DNA of 64,000 bases from Alicyclobacillus mali (GTDB taxonomy: Bacteria; Bacillota; Bacilli; Alicyclobacillales; Alicyclobacillaceae). The stretch lies in assembly GCF_017329565.1 (NCBI RefSeq), contig NZ_JAFMTT010000002.1; one strand, given 5' to 3'. Below are positions 45,577-54,315 of the stretch, in pieces. How positions within the stretch are numbered: the first letter of the stretch is position 1; every line of letters starts with the position of its first letter. The position numbers and the translations under genes are program-made. The notes beneath the pieces are model-generated. The model was given only the letters and a program-made list of their open reading frames with translations, was not told the origin of the DNA and made no database searches.

Positions 45577-47820
45577 CTATGCATGCACCTTGCGCCACGT
45601 GTCCGCCCAGGACACAAAGAATTCACGCATGTCGTCGTATTCCTCAGGAGCCACGGATGGTTGCAAGAACCATTTCAATAACACTCTGTAGTAAAACGCG
45701 TACGCAGCGTCCGCGGCCTTCCCAGCTTCTGTTGACACGTCCACGTTGGCTCGCAGGAAGGTGATGATATCTTCCGCGTATTGAATATATTTACGCGCCT
45801 CCATCAATTCGCCTTCAGCACCAAGTGATTTCGCATGCTCAACACATTCCAAGCCTCGCTCATGTAACTTCACAAGTTTTGCTTGAAGTGGCATCGCCAA
45901 AGCGGAAGATTGATAGGCACGATGCGGATTCATTGCTTCATCATCCCCCAACAATGCTTCGATAGGGATTCGACGTCGATCGTTGCGGACGCCCAATGAT
46001 TCACAAAGCCGTTCCATCGCTCGCGAACCAGAAAACAGGTCCCTGCCATGCCTCGCTACTTGTCTAGCATGGTCCACGTTCCCATGGGCCAAAGCAAGGT
46101 CGACTTCAAGCACAACTCGTCGAATGGTGGGTTCAAACTTCAATCCCCGCTCCAACCATTTCATCGATTGGTGAATATTACAAGATTGAAACTCAAACTG
46201 AGCTCGCATGTCGCATTCCCACCCAAAGACACCTTCCCAAGCAATACTCGAGAGACGCTCGGCCAACGGCGATACGAGTAAGGTTCTCAGCATTCGCGAA
46301 CGGTCTGAAGCCCGAGGCAGCACTTGAAACAGATATTCGTCGACGCGCGCTAACAATAGGTCAGGAAGCAAATCATTCAGGTCAAATTCGCGAGTCGTAC
46401 ATTCTAGAGGAGCAAGCAGTCTTTGGCCACCTTCGCCAAATTCGCTCAAAATGGTACGTGCTGTATCAAGGTCACCGCGAGCCAACGCGATCAAGCCGCG
46501 ATAGTAATTTGCCAAATAAGAGTTATTTTCCTCGTTTTTTAATATATCTCTCAAGGCCCTAAGTCGATCTCGTATGTGAAGTGTCGCAGATCGAGCGGGA
46601 ATGTCGTCAACGGCTTCCCACGCCCCCCTCCTACGAAACATTACAAGGGTCGCAACATGTATGGCAAAACACAGCGAATCTAAACGCGCAACATTCAGCA
46701 ATGCATGACGAACCTCAGCCGATTCAGTAGGCATCAGAGCTGTGAGCGCACTCACAACCGACTCTTGGCGTGGATTTTCTCGAAGGCTCGTTAGGAACCA
46801 TTCTCTAGCTGTCTCGAGATCACCTAGCAATAAGTAGATTTCCCCAAGGCGCGCAGCAGCCAAATAGCTTCCTGCGCCAGGCATTGTTTCGACGACTTCC
46901 GACCTTACTTCTCCGATTTCCCTACATCTCATAAACAAAGGTATGGCCTCTACGAAATGATCCCCATCAACGAGAATGGAGCCATGTTTAAAGAAAAAGT
47001 CAGGAAGAGTAGGGAAACGTGCAGCCCCTTCTTGTGCATATTGAATGGCTTCTTCTCTGCGTCCTAGTGCTCGATAAGTTTCCACGAGCATCATATACAA
47101 CCGGGCGACTAGATGTAACGGCTGAGCACTTGAATCGACAATTTCCAAAGCGCGCTCGCCCCAATGGAGTCCCTGTTCGTAGTCGTTCGCGCGAAGATAT
47201 TCCGCCATCATGTTTGTTATATGAAAAAAATTATTAGGCTCTTCATCCAAAACACGTTGGAGAACTTCCAAATTTCTTTGGAATTTATTTTTGCTATGAA
47301 CGAACTCTTCCAAATATCCGAGATGCTGAATTTGCACGTCCGTCACATAAAACGTTGCACCTGCGGCAGCGAGTTGGCCAGCGATTTGCTCATGAATAGG
47401 CGATTCAAACGTGAAGCCAGAACGAAACACTCGGACCACGCGCACGCCAGAACTACGAACATGTCGTTCGAGAGTGCCCACAAAATTGACGATTTCAACG
47501 TAGTAGGCATCCGCCAACCCTTGTTCCACAATCTTCCTCATTCTCAAGGCATCGTTAGGTTCAAAATATTCATCAGCGTCGATTACGAGTATATATTTCC
47601 CCGAAGCATGTTTCAGTGACTCATTCCTTGCAGCGGCGAAATCACCGTTCCAGTTGTAGTGAAAGACCTTCGCACCGTGATCACGGGCAATTTGAACCGT
47701 ATTATCCGAAGAGCCTGTGTCGACAACGATAATCTCGTCAGCAAGCCCTTCCAATGATCGCAAACATCGAGCTAAGGTTAACGATTCATTCTTTACAATA
47801 AGACAGGCAGATAGCAGCAT
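45577..47820 (-). CDS. GT2 glycosyltransferase with long TPR region
   Basis: 747 residues. N-terminal GT-A domain (1-about 230) with SACLIVKNESLTLARC, DTGSSDNTVQI and DADEYFEPND, the SPBc2/SunS-like GT2 pattern; then about 500 residues of helical TPR-type repeats. Enzymes of this build glycosylate proteins. It sits next to fliT and fliD on the same strand (9 bases from fliT's end), making flagellin or a flagellar cap protein the probable target. Confidence 0.82.
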   Translation of the reverse strand: MLLSACLIVKNESLTLARCLRSLEGLADEIIVVDTGSSDNTVQIARDHGAKVFHYNWNGDFAAARNESLKHASGKYILVIDADEYFEPNDALRMRKIVEQGLADAYYVEIVNFVGTLERHVRSSGVRVVRVFRSGFTFESPIHEQIAGQLAAAGATFYVTDVQIQHLGYLEEFVHSKNKFQRNLEVLQRVLDEEPNNFFHITNMMAEYLRANDYEQGLHWGERALEIVDSSAQPLHLVARLYMMLVETYRALGRREEAIQYAQEGAARFPTLPDFFFKHGSILVDGDHFVEAIPLFMRCREIGEVRSEVVETMPGAGSYLAAARLGEIYLLLGDLETAREWFLTSLRENPRQESVVSALTALMPTESAEVRHALLNVARLDSLCFAIHVATLVMFRRRGAWEAVDDIPARSATLHIRDRLRALRDILKNEENNSYLANYYRGLIALARGDLDTARTILSEFGEGGQRLLAPLECTTREFDLNDLLPDLLLARVDEYLFQVLPRASDRSRMLRTLLVSPLAERLSSIAWEGVFGWECDMRAQFEFQSCNIHQSMKWLERGLKFEPTIRRVVLEVDLALAHGNVDHARQVARHGRDLFSGSRAMERLCESLGVRNDRRRIPIEALLGDDEAMNPHRAYQSSALAMPLQAKLVKLHERGLECVEHAKSLGAEGELMEARKYIQYAEDIITFLRANVDVSTEAGKAADAAYAFYYRVLLKWFLQPSVAPEEYDDMREFFVSWADTWRKVHA

Positions 47821-47829
47821 CGCTTTCCC

Positions 47830-48165
47830 TCACTCATTTAAGATGTTTGCGTGTAAACCCTGTTGTTGCGCGACGCGATAAGCCGCGAGTGCTGCGGGAG
47901 CACGCAGAAGTTCGTGACGAGTTTTTCCCATGGTCGAGAGTTGAAATTCAACCTTTTCAACGATGGATGCCGTCTGCTCCATCAGTTCATGTAATTGGCC
48001 CTCGAAATCCTCATCAGACTGCGCAACTTGCTGAGCCCATTTCGCCAGTCGCGCCCCTCGCACATGCAAAAGAGCCTCAGCCTCGCGAAATTCGCTGATT
48101 TCCAACAATCGCGTCACTTCTTCACCAAGCCGTAATATCACACGATAGTCTTCGTCCACACCCAC
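47830..48165 (-). CDS. FliT-like flagellar chaperone
   Basis: 111 residues, almost all helical, with the FliT-type LLEISEFREAEALLHVRGARLAKW region and a C-terminal helix. Directly after fliD, where fliS/fliT lie in Bacillus. FliT keeps FliD unfolded for export. Similarity is weak, so position is the main argument. No fliS was found between fliD and this gene. Confidence 0.6.
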   Translation of the reverse strand: MGVDEDYRVILRLGEEVTRLLEISEFREAEALLHVRGARLAKWAQQVAQSDEDFEGQLHELMEQTASIVEKVEFQLSTMGKTRHELLRAPAALAAYRVAQQQGLHANILNE

Positions 48166-48180
48166 TCATTACCCCCTCCG

Positions 48181-49728
48181 CTACGGCAACGTCGAAGATG
48201 ATGACGAAGTTCCGAACATAGATGACAACTCCTTCATTTGCGCCTGAGCTTGTTGCATGACAGCATTCAACTGGTTCAACTGATTCGTATAGTTTTGCAC
48301 CTGATTTTGGATTTGTTGATTGACTAAGTTTAGATAGTTTTGAATGCTGGATTGTTGAGCAGAAATGGCATTTAACTCACCTTGAATCGGGGCAGTGCCC
48401 GTTCCACTTGAATTACCGATTAAGAGCGTGTTCAGCAGATTGTTCACCCCACCTAAAATCCCACTTATCGGCACAGCAGTAGACGCCGTCGTATTCACAA
48501 CGCCAAACAGTTGCTGAACAGCTTGGGGATTATTATTCAACGCTTGTTCGAACATACTTTGCCCATCTGGCAGCGTACCACTCGCCATGCTGAAGCCACT
48601 TGCAGACTGAAACTCTAGATGTCCCGTGGAAGGGTCGATCACTATACCGATGGAACTCAAAGAGTTGATCTGGGGCTGTACAGTAGATATCACCTGACTT
48701 ACCGAAGCAGGAAGCTGTTGTAACAAACTTGTGGCAAAAGGGTCTCCAAACAGCGGCCCAGCCGTACCCTGCGTGGAACTGCTTCCGGCAGCAGCGGGCG
48801 TGTACGCGGTGTCTTTATTAACTGTATCAATTAATGCGTTATAAGCGTTCATCCATGTCTCGACGGCCTTTTCAGCTCCACTAGTGTCTTGGCCGATAGT
48901 AAGCGTATATGAATTAGAGGTATCGACGGACACAGCGTTTATTGTGACCCCTTGAATGTAGTTCGCGAAGGTATTCGTAGGAGAAGAGAACAGTTGACCA
49001 TCAATGGAAATTTGAGCATCTGAAGCAACGGTTTGCTCTTGAAAGTTAATATACCCAACCCCCGTGCCCGTTGCACTCCCACTGACCGAAAAACTACTCG
49101 CTTGTCCCGTTCCCTCTGATGACAGAGCTAAGTAATAGGTGGATCCCGAACCTATCACACTCGCAACTACGCCTGTGACACTTGACTGTTGATTAATAGC
49201 CGACGCAATATCCGACAAAGACTCACCTTGGGCGATTTGAATGGTGGCTGATCCACTCCCGCTTGACTGCTGAATAATAAGCTGTCCACCAACAAAATTG
49301 GAAGGTTCAGTAGCAGAAGATTGATAACTGTTCGAGGACATAACATCCGTTTGCCCTTGAGCGAGACTCATTACTTGAATTTGGAATGTTCCCGGATTTG
49401 CGCCCGGCTGAGCAGTCGCGGTAAAAACATTCGTGTTGCTTGATGAAGCCGTGACGGTGCTCCAACTTTGCATGCTCGCTAGAGTTTGTGTTGCCTGTTG
49501 AAACGTTTGAAGCGCCGTCTGCAAGGACGAGAGGGCAGACTGCTGAGAACTCAACTGGCTCAACTGGTTCTGCAACGGTGTCTCCAGCTCTTGCTGCAAG
49601 ATGGTCTGCATGTCCTGCGCATACTGCGACACTGGCAAACCTGTGCCGCCGGGATTGGACAAGGTATTAAGCTGTTGTAAAAGAGTAGCAGAGTTTGTGC
49701 TGGACGAACTGGCAGAACTGATGGACAT
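48181..49728 (-). CDS. fliD: Flagellar filament cap protein FliD
   Basis: 515 residues. FliD N-domain (about 25-115, SQYAQDMQTILQQELETPL, LSSLQTALQTFQQ) and C-domain with the final coiled coil (NLVNQQIQNQVQNYTNQLNQLNAVMQ, in parts). Cap at the filament tip that guides flagellin polymerisation. Striking composition: by eye three Lys and no Arg, very rich in Ser, Gln, Asn and Thr. ATG at 49728 has AGGTG 9 bases upstream. Directly after the flagellin terminator. Confidence 0.9.
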   Translation of the reverse strand: MSISSASSSSTNSATLLQQLNTLSNPGGTGLPVSQYAQDMQTILQQELETPLQNQLSQLSSQQSALSSLQTALQTFQQATQTLASMQSWSTVTASSSNTNVFTATAQPGANPGTFQIQVMSLAQGQTDVMSSNSYQSSATEPSNFVGGQLIIQQSSGSGSATIQIAQGESLSDIASAINQQSSVTGVVASVIGSGSTYYLALSSEGTGQASSFSVSGSATGTGVGYINFQEQTVASDAQISIDGQLFSSPTNTFANYIQGVTINAVSVDTSNSYTLTIGQDTSGAEKAVETWMNAYNALIDTVNKDTAYTPAAAGSSSTQGTAGPLFGDPFATSLLQQLPASVSQVISTVQPQINSLSSIGIVIDPSTGHLEFQSASGFSMASGTLPDGQSMFEQALNNNPQAVQQLFGVVNTTASTAVPISGILGGVNNLLNTLLIGNSSGTGTAPIQGELNAISAQQSSIQNYLNLVNQQIQNQVQNYTNQLNQLNAVMQQAQAQMKELSSMFGTSSSSSTLP

Positions 49729-49744
49729 CTCATCGCACCTCTCT

Positions 49745-49774
49745 CGAAAGGGCCTTGGAACATCGCCAAGGCCC
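49745..49774 (-). terminator. Flagellin terminator
   Basis: GGGCCTTGG (49750-49758) pairs with CCAAGGCCC (49766-49774), 7-base loop; on the minus strand TTTCG follows. Lies 24 bases after the flagellin stop and just before the fliD ribosome site, so fliD is probably reached by read-through. Confidence 0.75.
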
Positions 49775-49797
49775 ACATTCAAACACTAAACGTAGTG

Positions 49798-50634
49798 TTA
49801 TTGAAGCAGCTTGAGGATAGCATCTGGCTGCTGATCGGCCTGCGACAACATCGCCAAACCGACCTGTTGCAACACCTGCTGTTGGCTGAACTGTGTATAA
49901 GCCTGTGCCATATCTGTATTTGTTATTGTCGATTCGGCATTCTGCAGATTATTCTCGGTGTTTTGTAGGTTGGATACGGTATAATTCAGCTGATCCTCCA
50001 CCGCACCAACCTGGGCCTGGTAGGCCGATAGACTTGTGATGGCCGCCTGCACAGACGCGATGGCGGCCTGCGCAAGAGATTGACTGGTAATTTGAATGGT
50101 GCCACCAAAGAGCGCCGAGATGTTTACTTGAGGAATCGTAACCGCCAGCTGAGAATTACCCGTGCTATCGGTGTTTATTTGAAACACAACAGAGGTCGTT
50201 GCAAATGATCCATCTAGCAGTGTCATCGTGTTGAACTTTGTCTGAGAAGCGATGTTGTCAATTTGATTTTGGAGGTCAACGAACTCCTGATTGAGGTTGT
50301 TGAGATCCGCCGAGTTCTCCGTACCGTTCGCCGCTTCCACGGCGAGCGTGTTCATCGTCTGCAGGATGTTTGTAATTTGGTTCATGGCTCCAGACGCTGT
50401 TTGCAACATACTGATACCGTTCTGTGCATTCTGCACCGCCTGATTAAGCGCATTAACTTGCGCCGTCATCTGCTGAGCGATGGCATAACCAGCCGGGTCA
50501 TCCGCTGCGCTATTCACGCGGTTACCAGTCGACAGTTGCTGATACGACGTGTTGATTTGGTTGTTCACGTATTGAAGGTTCGACAAAATGCTTGCAGCAG
50601 ACGCATTGTTGTTTACACTGAAGTCGAGGGACAT
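49798..50634 (-). CDS. hag: Flagellin
   Basis: 278 residues, a short flagellin with the D0/D1 coiled-coil domains only. N-terminus SLDFSVNNNASAASILSNL and QQLSTGNRVNSAADDPAGYAIA (in parts); C-terminus NTDMAQAYTQFSQQQVLQQ and MLSQADQQPDAILKLLQ. Two Lys and one Arg in the whole protein, about 18 Asp/Glu and many Gln/Asn. The central region is Ser/Thr-rich and could carry O-glycans. GGAGGA lies before the ATG. fliW and csrA, which sit before hag in B. subtilis, are not here. Confidence 0.93.
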   Translation of the reverse strand: MSLDFSVNNNASAASILSNLQYVNNQINTSYQQLSTGNRVNSAADDPAGYAIAQQMTAQVNALNQAVQNAQNGISMLQTASGAMNQITNILQTMNTLAVEAANGTENSADLNNLNQEFVDLQNQIDNIASQTKFNTMTLLDGSFATTSVVFQINTDSTGNSQLAVTIPQVNISALFGGTIQITSQSLAQAAIASVQAAITSLSAYQAQVGAVEDQLNYTVSNLQNTENNLQNAESTITNTDMAQAYTQFSQQQVLQQVGLAMLSQADQQPDAILKLLQ

Positions 50635-50700
50635 GTGACATCCTCCTCACATAGTTTGCATGAGTTCTCAGGTGTGCTTGGCGCCTTCGGGCGCCTCTTC

Positions 50701-51606
50701 TTAGTTAGGCAAATAATTCACCAGCGATGGGAGCAGAATCTGGGCGCCCATTTGCAACGCAGCCTCGTATATCACTTGATCGGTACTGAACTGCGTGATG
50801 ACCTGCGCCATATCCGCTCCTTCAATCCCCCCTTTCAGGTTGGATAAGTTAGTTTGATATTGTTGCATCTGATTTTGTGCTGCCGTCATGCGCTGAATCC
50901 GGGCACCCAAATCAGCATTTAAATTTATGACATTGCTTAGGTTCTGATTGAGATCATTCAGGTCACTCGAGAGAGCGGACATATTCCCACTTTGCAAATC
51001 GTTCTCGATGTCGTTCAACGTCGTTTGCAAATCCTTCGCTCCAGACGGAGGCGTGAGGAAAATGCTGCTCGCCGTAACCGTCACACTGATAGATACACCC
51101 GACGTAATTTCATACGAGACATCGGAACTTGCGCCTATAGGCTGCGTTCCAGATTGCTGCGTATACGACGATGGAGCGACGTTCCACGCTTGTCCACCGA
51201 AGATGTAACGATCGCCGATTTTCTGATCGGCAATTTGATAGATTCCTTCAATCAACTGGTTCACTGACGCCTCGATGCCTGCAAGACTGCCACCGCTTTG
51301 ACTTGTTGAGTTGAGTGCTTCAACAACATTCGATTGAATTTCCTGGAGCTGCGATATCATTCCTTGTAAGGCCGTTGATGTCGTGTTCATCCACGACAAA
51401 CCTGATGACACAGTGGACAAACCAGCGTTTATCTCGGACACTTCAGCAGCCAAATTCATATCCTGCGAGACCGCCACCGGATCGTTTTGTGGCAGGTTCA
51501 GCGTCTTTCCCGTTGACAATTCTTCCTGCACATTTTGCATGGACGTATTAATGTTTTCGAGGTTGTAGAGAAATTGCTGCTGTTCCATCATCGCAGTGAC
51601 GCGCAC
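50701..51606 (-). CDS. flgL: Hook-filament junction protein FlgL
   Basis: 301 residues. Flagellin-like N-domain (QQQFLYNLENINTSMQNVQEELSTG in parts, QNDPVAVSQDM) and C-terminal helix (ADMAQVITQFSTDQVIYEAAL in parts). GTG start with GGTGAT 6 bases upstream. Between flgK and hag, in operon. Few basic residues, like the other exported flagellar proteins. A short GGCGCC/GGCGCC hairpin lies between it and hag (about 50680-50695). Confidence 0.9.
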   Translation of the reverse strand: MRVTAMMEQQQFLYNLENINTSMQNVQEELSTGKTLNLPQNDPVAVSQDMNLAAEVSEINAGLSTVSSGLSWMNTTSTALQGMISQLQEIQSNVVEALNSTSQSGGSLAGIEASVNQLIEGIYQIADQKIGDRYIFGGQAWNVAPSSYTQQSGTQPIGASSDVSYEITSGVSISVTVTASSIFLTPPSGAKDLQTTLNDIENDLQSGNMSALSSDLNDLNQNLSNVINLNADLGARIQRMTAAQNQMQQYQTNLSNLKGGIEGADMAQVITQFSTDQVIYEAALQMGAQILLPSLVNYLPN

Positions 51607-51622
51607 TTTTTATCACCCCCTT

Positions 51623-53065
51623 CTACGATTGAACCATATTTAGAAGACTGTTTATCATCGTTTGAAACGTCGCAATGTACTTAGCAGCAGCCGCATACGC
51701 GTTTTGATACGCGATCATATACGAAGCCTGTTCATCAATCGAAACACCTGATATGGACTGCCGCAATTGAGAACTCTGTTGAAGCAGAGCATTAGCAGTT
51801 GTCTGACTCGATGAGACACCAGACGCTTGCATACCGATGCCAGATACAATCCCACCCAACGCCTGGTCGAAAGTTCCGCTTACGGACGCCGTGATAGTGC
51901 TTGCCGTTCCCGACCAAGGATCGTTGTATGTATACGAGTAGACTGTCTGCAAACCGCCCAAGTTTTGAACCGGACTAGTCTGCAGATTCACTACGGCTAT
52001 CTCCGAGCTATTATCACCCGAGGGTTGAGATGACGTCGGTTGCAATTGATCCGACGTTACCGCGACCCCCAACTGCCCACCACTAAATTCACCACTAGAG
52101 TTTGTGGTATCAAGCGCCGTATACTGAAAGAAGTTAACGCCACTCTGTTGATTGACTGCCGACGAAAATGTTTGAAGAAAAGCATCCAAATTAGCAAGCG
52201 TTTGTGTCACATCTTCATATCCCTGCATATTGCCCCCTATATCTCCTTGCTGCACGGAAGACAAATTTGATGCAGAAAGAGGATTCACAGTGATTTCATT
52301 GGTTGACGTATCTTCTGAAACAAGTTGTACGGCATTGGAGCCACTGCCGACCGACACGTCGACCGTACCGTCAGCATTCTGCACCAGTGTAAGATTAGCC
52401 AATTTGGACATCTGATCAAGAATTTCATCCTGTTGATCGAGCAATTGATTGGGGTTTTCTCCATATTGCTGGACGCTTTGAATCTGCTTTTGAACGTCCG
52501 CCAACTGCTGAGCGTACTGATTCAACTGAGCGACTTGGCCCTGCGCCGTATTTAATGTGTTTTGTTGAAGCTGTTCCAATTGTTGCATCACCACGTTGAA
52601 GGTCTGAGCTACAATATTCCCTTGGGAAATTACCGCTTCACGCGCTGCCGAATCAGACGGATCGTTCGATAAAGTCTCCCAAGCACTAAAGAATTGGTCC
52701 ATTGCATTTTGCAAACTCGTGGAACTCGGTTCGTTCAGGATTCCTTCAATTTGCGTCAAGACACTACTTTCAGTTGAATAGAATTCATATTGACCTTGAT
52801 TATTTCTGTCTTGAACATCATAAAACCAACTATCCTGACGCGTGACGGATTGCACTGACACACCCTGACCGAATTGTCCGCCCACAGACGGGCCATACCC
52901 AGGAACCGGCGGATACGGATCGCTCTCAACAAAGTCGACAGTCTCCTGCGCATATCCCGGCGTGTTGGCATTGTCAATGTTGTTGCCAACCACGCTTTCC
53001 GCCTCTTGCATCGCCTGCAATCCGGACAATCCGATGTACAGCGGAGAAAATGTCGGTATTCCCAT
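51623..53065 (-). CDS. flgK: Hook-associated protein FlgK
   Basis: 480 residues. Flg_bb_rod N-terminus (SGLQAMQEAESVVGNNIDNANTPGYA in parts) with the ANTPGY motif, and the C-terminal helix (YMIAYQNAYAAAAKYIATFQTMINSLL in parts). First hook-filament junction protein. ATG at 53065 has AGGTGA at 6 bases. Followed by flgL after 16 bases. About seven basic residues in 480 by eye. Confidence 0.92.
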   Translation of the reverse strand: MGIPTFSPLYIGLSGLQAMQEAESVVGNNIDNANTPGYAQETVDFVESDPYPPVPGYGPSVGGQFGQGVSVQSVTRQDSWFYDVQDRNNQGQYEFYSTESSVLTQIEGILNEPSSTSLQNAMDQFFSAWETLSNDPSDSAAREAVISQGNIVAQTFNVVMQQLEQLQQNTLNTAQGQVAQLNQYAQQLADVQKQIQSVQQYGENPNQLLDQQDEILDQMSKLANLTLVQNADGTVDVSVGSGSNAVQLVSEDTSTNEITVNPLSASNLSSVQQGDIGGNMQGYEDVTQTLANLDAFLQTFSSAVNQQSGVNFFQYTALDTTNSSGEFSGGQLGVAVTSDQLQPTSSQPSGDNSSEIAVVNLQTSPVQNLGGLQTVYSYTYNDPWSGTASTITASVSGTFDQALGGIVSGIGMQASGVSSSQTTANALLQQSSQLRQSISGVSIDEQASYMIAYQNAYAAAAKYIATFQTMINSLLNMVQS

Positions 53066-53083
53066 CACACGTCACCTCTGCGC

Positions 53084-53374
53084 TTATGCCCAACTCTGAA
53101 AGCCACCGCGTTGATAAACACGCCCAAGAAAAGTTCGAGAGATTCGCAACCCCTGCTCCACGAGCTGCTGCTGCAAGGAGACTCGTTGCACTATCTCGCG
53201 AAGGTGCTCTGCCTGTTCTTCTGAAACCTGCCCAGCAAATTTATGAACACAAGCACATTGTTCAGAGACAAGCTCTATCAAGTTAGCAGTCTCGCCACGC
53301 ACCAGACAACTCAACACTTCGTCAGTCAGTGCCTCAAGTTGCGACAGAAGGTCTTCAATCCCATTCGTTTCCAT
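53084..53374 (-). CDS. flgN: Flagellar chaperone FlgN-like
   Basis: 96 residues, helical, with the FlgN-type ELVSEQCACVHKFAGQ central region. Chaperone for FlgK and FlgL. Overlaps the end of flgM by 20 bases and precedes flgK by 18 bases, the same order as in B. subtilis. Confidence 0.75.
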   Translation of the reverse strand: METNGIEDLLSQLEALTDEVLSCLVRGETANLIELVSEQCACVHKFAGQVSEEQAEHLREIVQRVSLQQQLVEQGLRISRTFLGRVYQRGGFQSWA

Positions 53375-53558
53375 TCAGCACGCCTCGTTCCACCATAATT
53401 TTGGCGATCTGTTGCGTATCCACATGGTACGTTCCATTTTGAACTGCCTGCTGCAGTTGTTGAAGTCGTTCCTGCCTCGTCCTGTCGACCGATGAATTCG
53501 ACGTGAAAGCGTCATTCGTGATCGACGAGATCGGGAACGAGCTCGGTGGAGTCCACAT
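53355..53558 (-). CDS. flgM: Anti-sigma-28 factor FlgM
   Basis: 67 residues. C-terminal FlgM half visible: RQERLQQLQQAVQNGTYHVDTQQIAKIMVERG. Binds the flagellar sigma factor until the hook is finished, then is exported. ATG at 53558 follows GGGGGG at about 7 bases. Its partner is probably the sigma-like protein encoded just upstream (53735-54289). Confidence 0.85.
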   Translation of the reverse strand: MWTPPSSFPISSITNDAFTSNSSVDRTRQERLQQLQQAVQNGTYHVDTQQIAKIMVERGVLNGNEWD

Positions 53559-53655
53559 AACCAACCCCCCTTATCCCTTCATCATGAACAACGTCAGGTT
53601 TTGTCGATCCGTTCGAACTCACAACAAAAATTTTTTTAGATTCTCCGCAACGTAT

Positions 53656-53682
53656 AAGAGGTAGCCGCGTTGGCTACCTCTT
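53656..53682 (-). terminator. Terminator between sigma factor and flgM
   Basis: AAGAGGTAGCC (53656-53666) and GGCTACCTCTT (53672-53682) form a perfect 11-bp stem with a 5-base loop, about 50 bases beyond the sigma-gene stop. It separates comFC/yvyF/sigma from the flgM operon, which therefore needs its own promoter. Confidence 0.7.
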
Positions 53683-53734
53683 GCAATCAAGTTGGGTGTT
53701 TCAGATTCCTGCGGTAACCCACAGCCGTCGAGAT

Positions 53735-54289
53735 TTACGCCCACAAACTCCCTTCCGTTGTGAGACCAAGCTTGAGGCGTAACTCTCGCAAAACAGCGCG
53801 GTATCGGTGATATACCTGGGATTTTGTCGAACCCAAAACCGTCGCCACATCCTGAAAGCTGAGCGATTGTTCAAATACAAGTGATAACAAGATCTGATCT
53901 TCCCGCGGCAGTTCGGCCATTTTCGACACGATTTGGCGAACAAGTTCCTCGTGTTCCCATGCCTCCACAGGATTTTCAGCCGTCACGCGATCGAGTTCCT
54001 CGGGGCCTCTTGCCTTCTGGTACGCTTCTATAGCTTGAGACATCGGTACAGAACGCGGAGTCTTTAACAAAGCCGAATCTCGAAGCAACGTGAGCATGGC
54101 ATACTTAATAATTTGCTTCGCATATTTTTCTTCCAAGACTCGTTCTCGAGCGCGCTGCCAAAGTGCACTGAGGGCAACAGACACAAGATCCTGCTCGTCC
54201 ACCATCGCGCTCCTCCGATATCGCACGAGCCGCTTAGCGAGCCTATGTATATACGGTAAATACCCCTCAAGTTCGATCGCATTCTCCAA
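53735..54289 (-). CDS. Short FliA-like sigma-70 family factor
   Basis: 184 residues. Region 2-like part (about 10-75, YLPYIHRLAKRLV, DLVSVALSALWQRA, YAMLTLLRDS), a linker with PRSVPMSQAIEAY reminiscent of FliA region 3, and a clear region 4 (about 128-178, LPREDQILLSL, SFQDVATVLGSTKSQVYHRYR). B. subtilis SigD is about 254 residues and lies in the fla/che operon, so both size and place are unusual. TTG start with GAGGAG 11 bases before; start uncertain. Between yvyF and flgM, which suggests that it is the flagellar sigma factor or a second one. Confidence 0.7.
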   Translation of the reverse strand: MENAIELEGYLPYIHRLAKRLVRYRRSAMVDEQDLVSVALSALWQRARERVLEEKYAKQIIKYAMLTLLRDSALLKTPRSVPMSQAIEAYQKARGPEELDRVTAENPVEAWEHEELVRQIVSKMAELPREDQILLSLVFEQSLSFQDVATVLGSTKSQVYHRYRAVLRELRLKLGLTTEGSLWA

Positions 54290-54315
54290 TGCACACTCGA
54301 CTCCTCGGCGACCGA

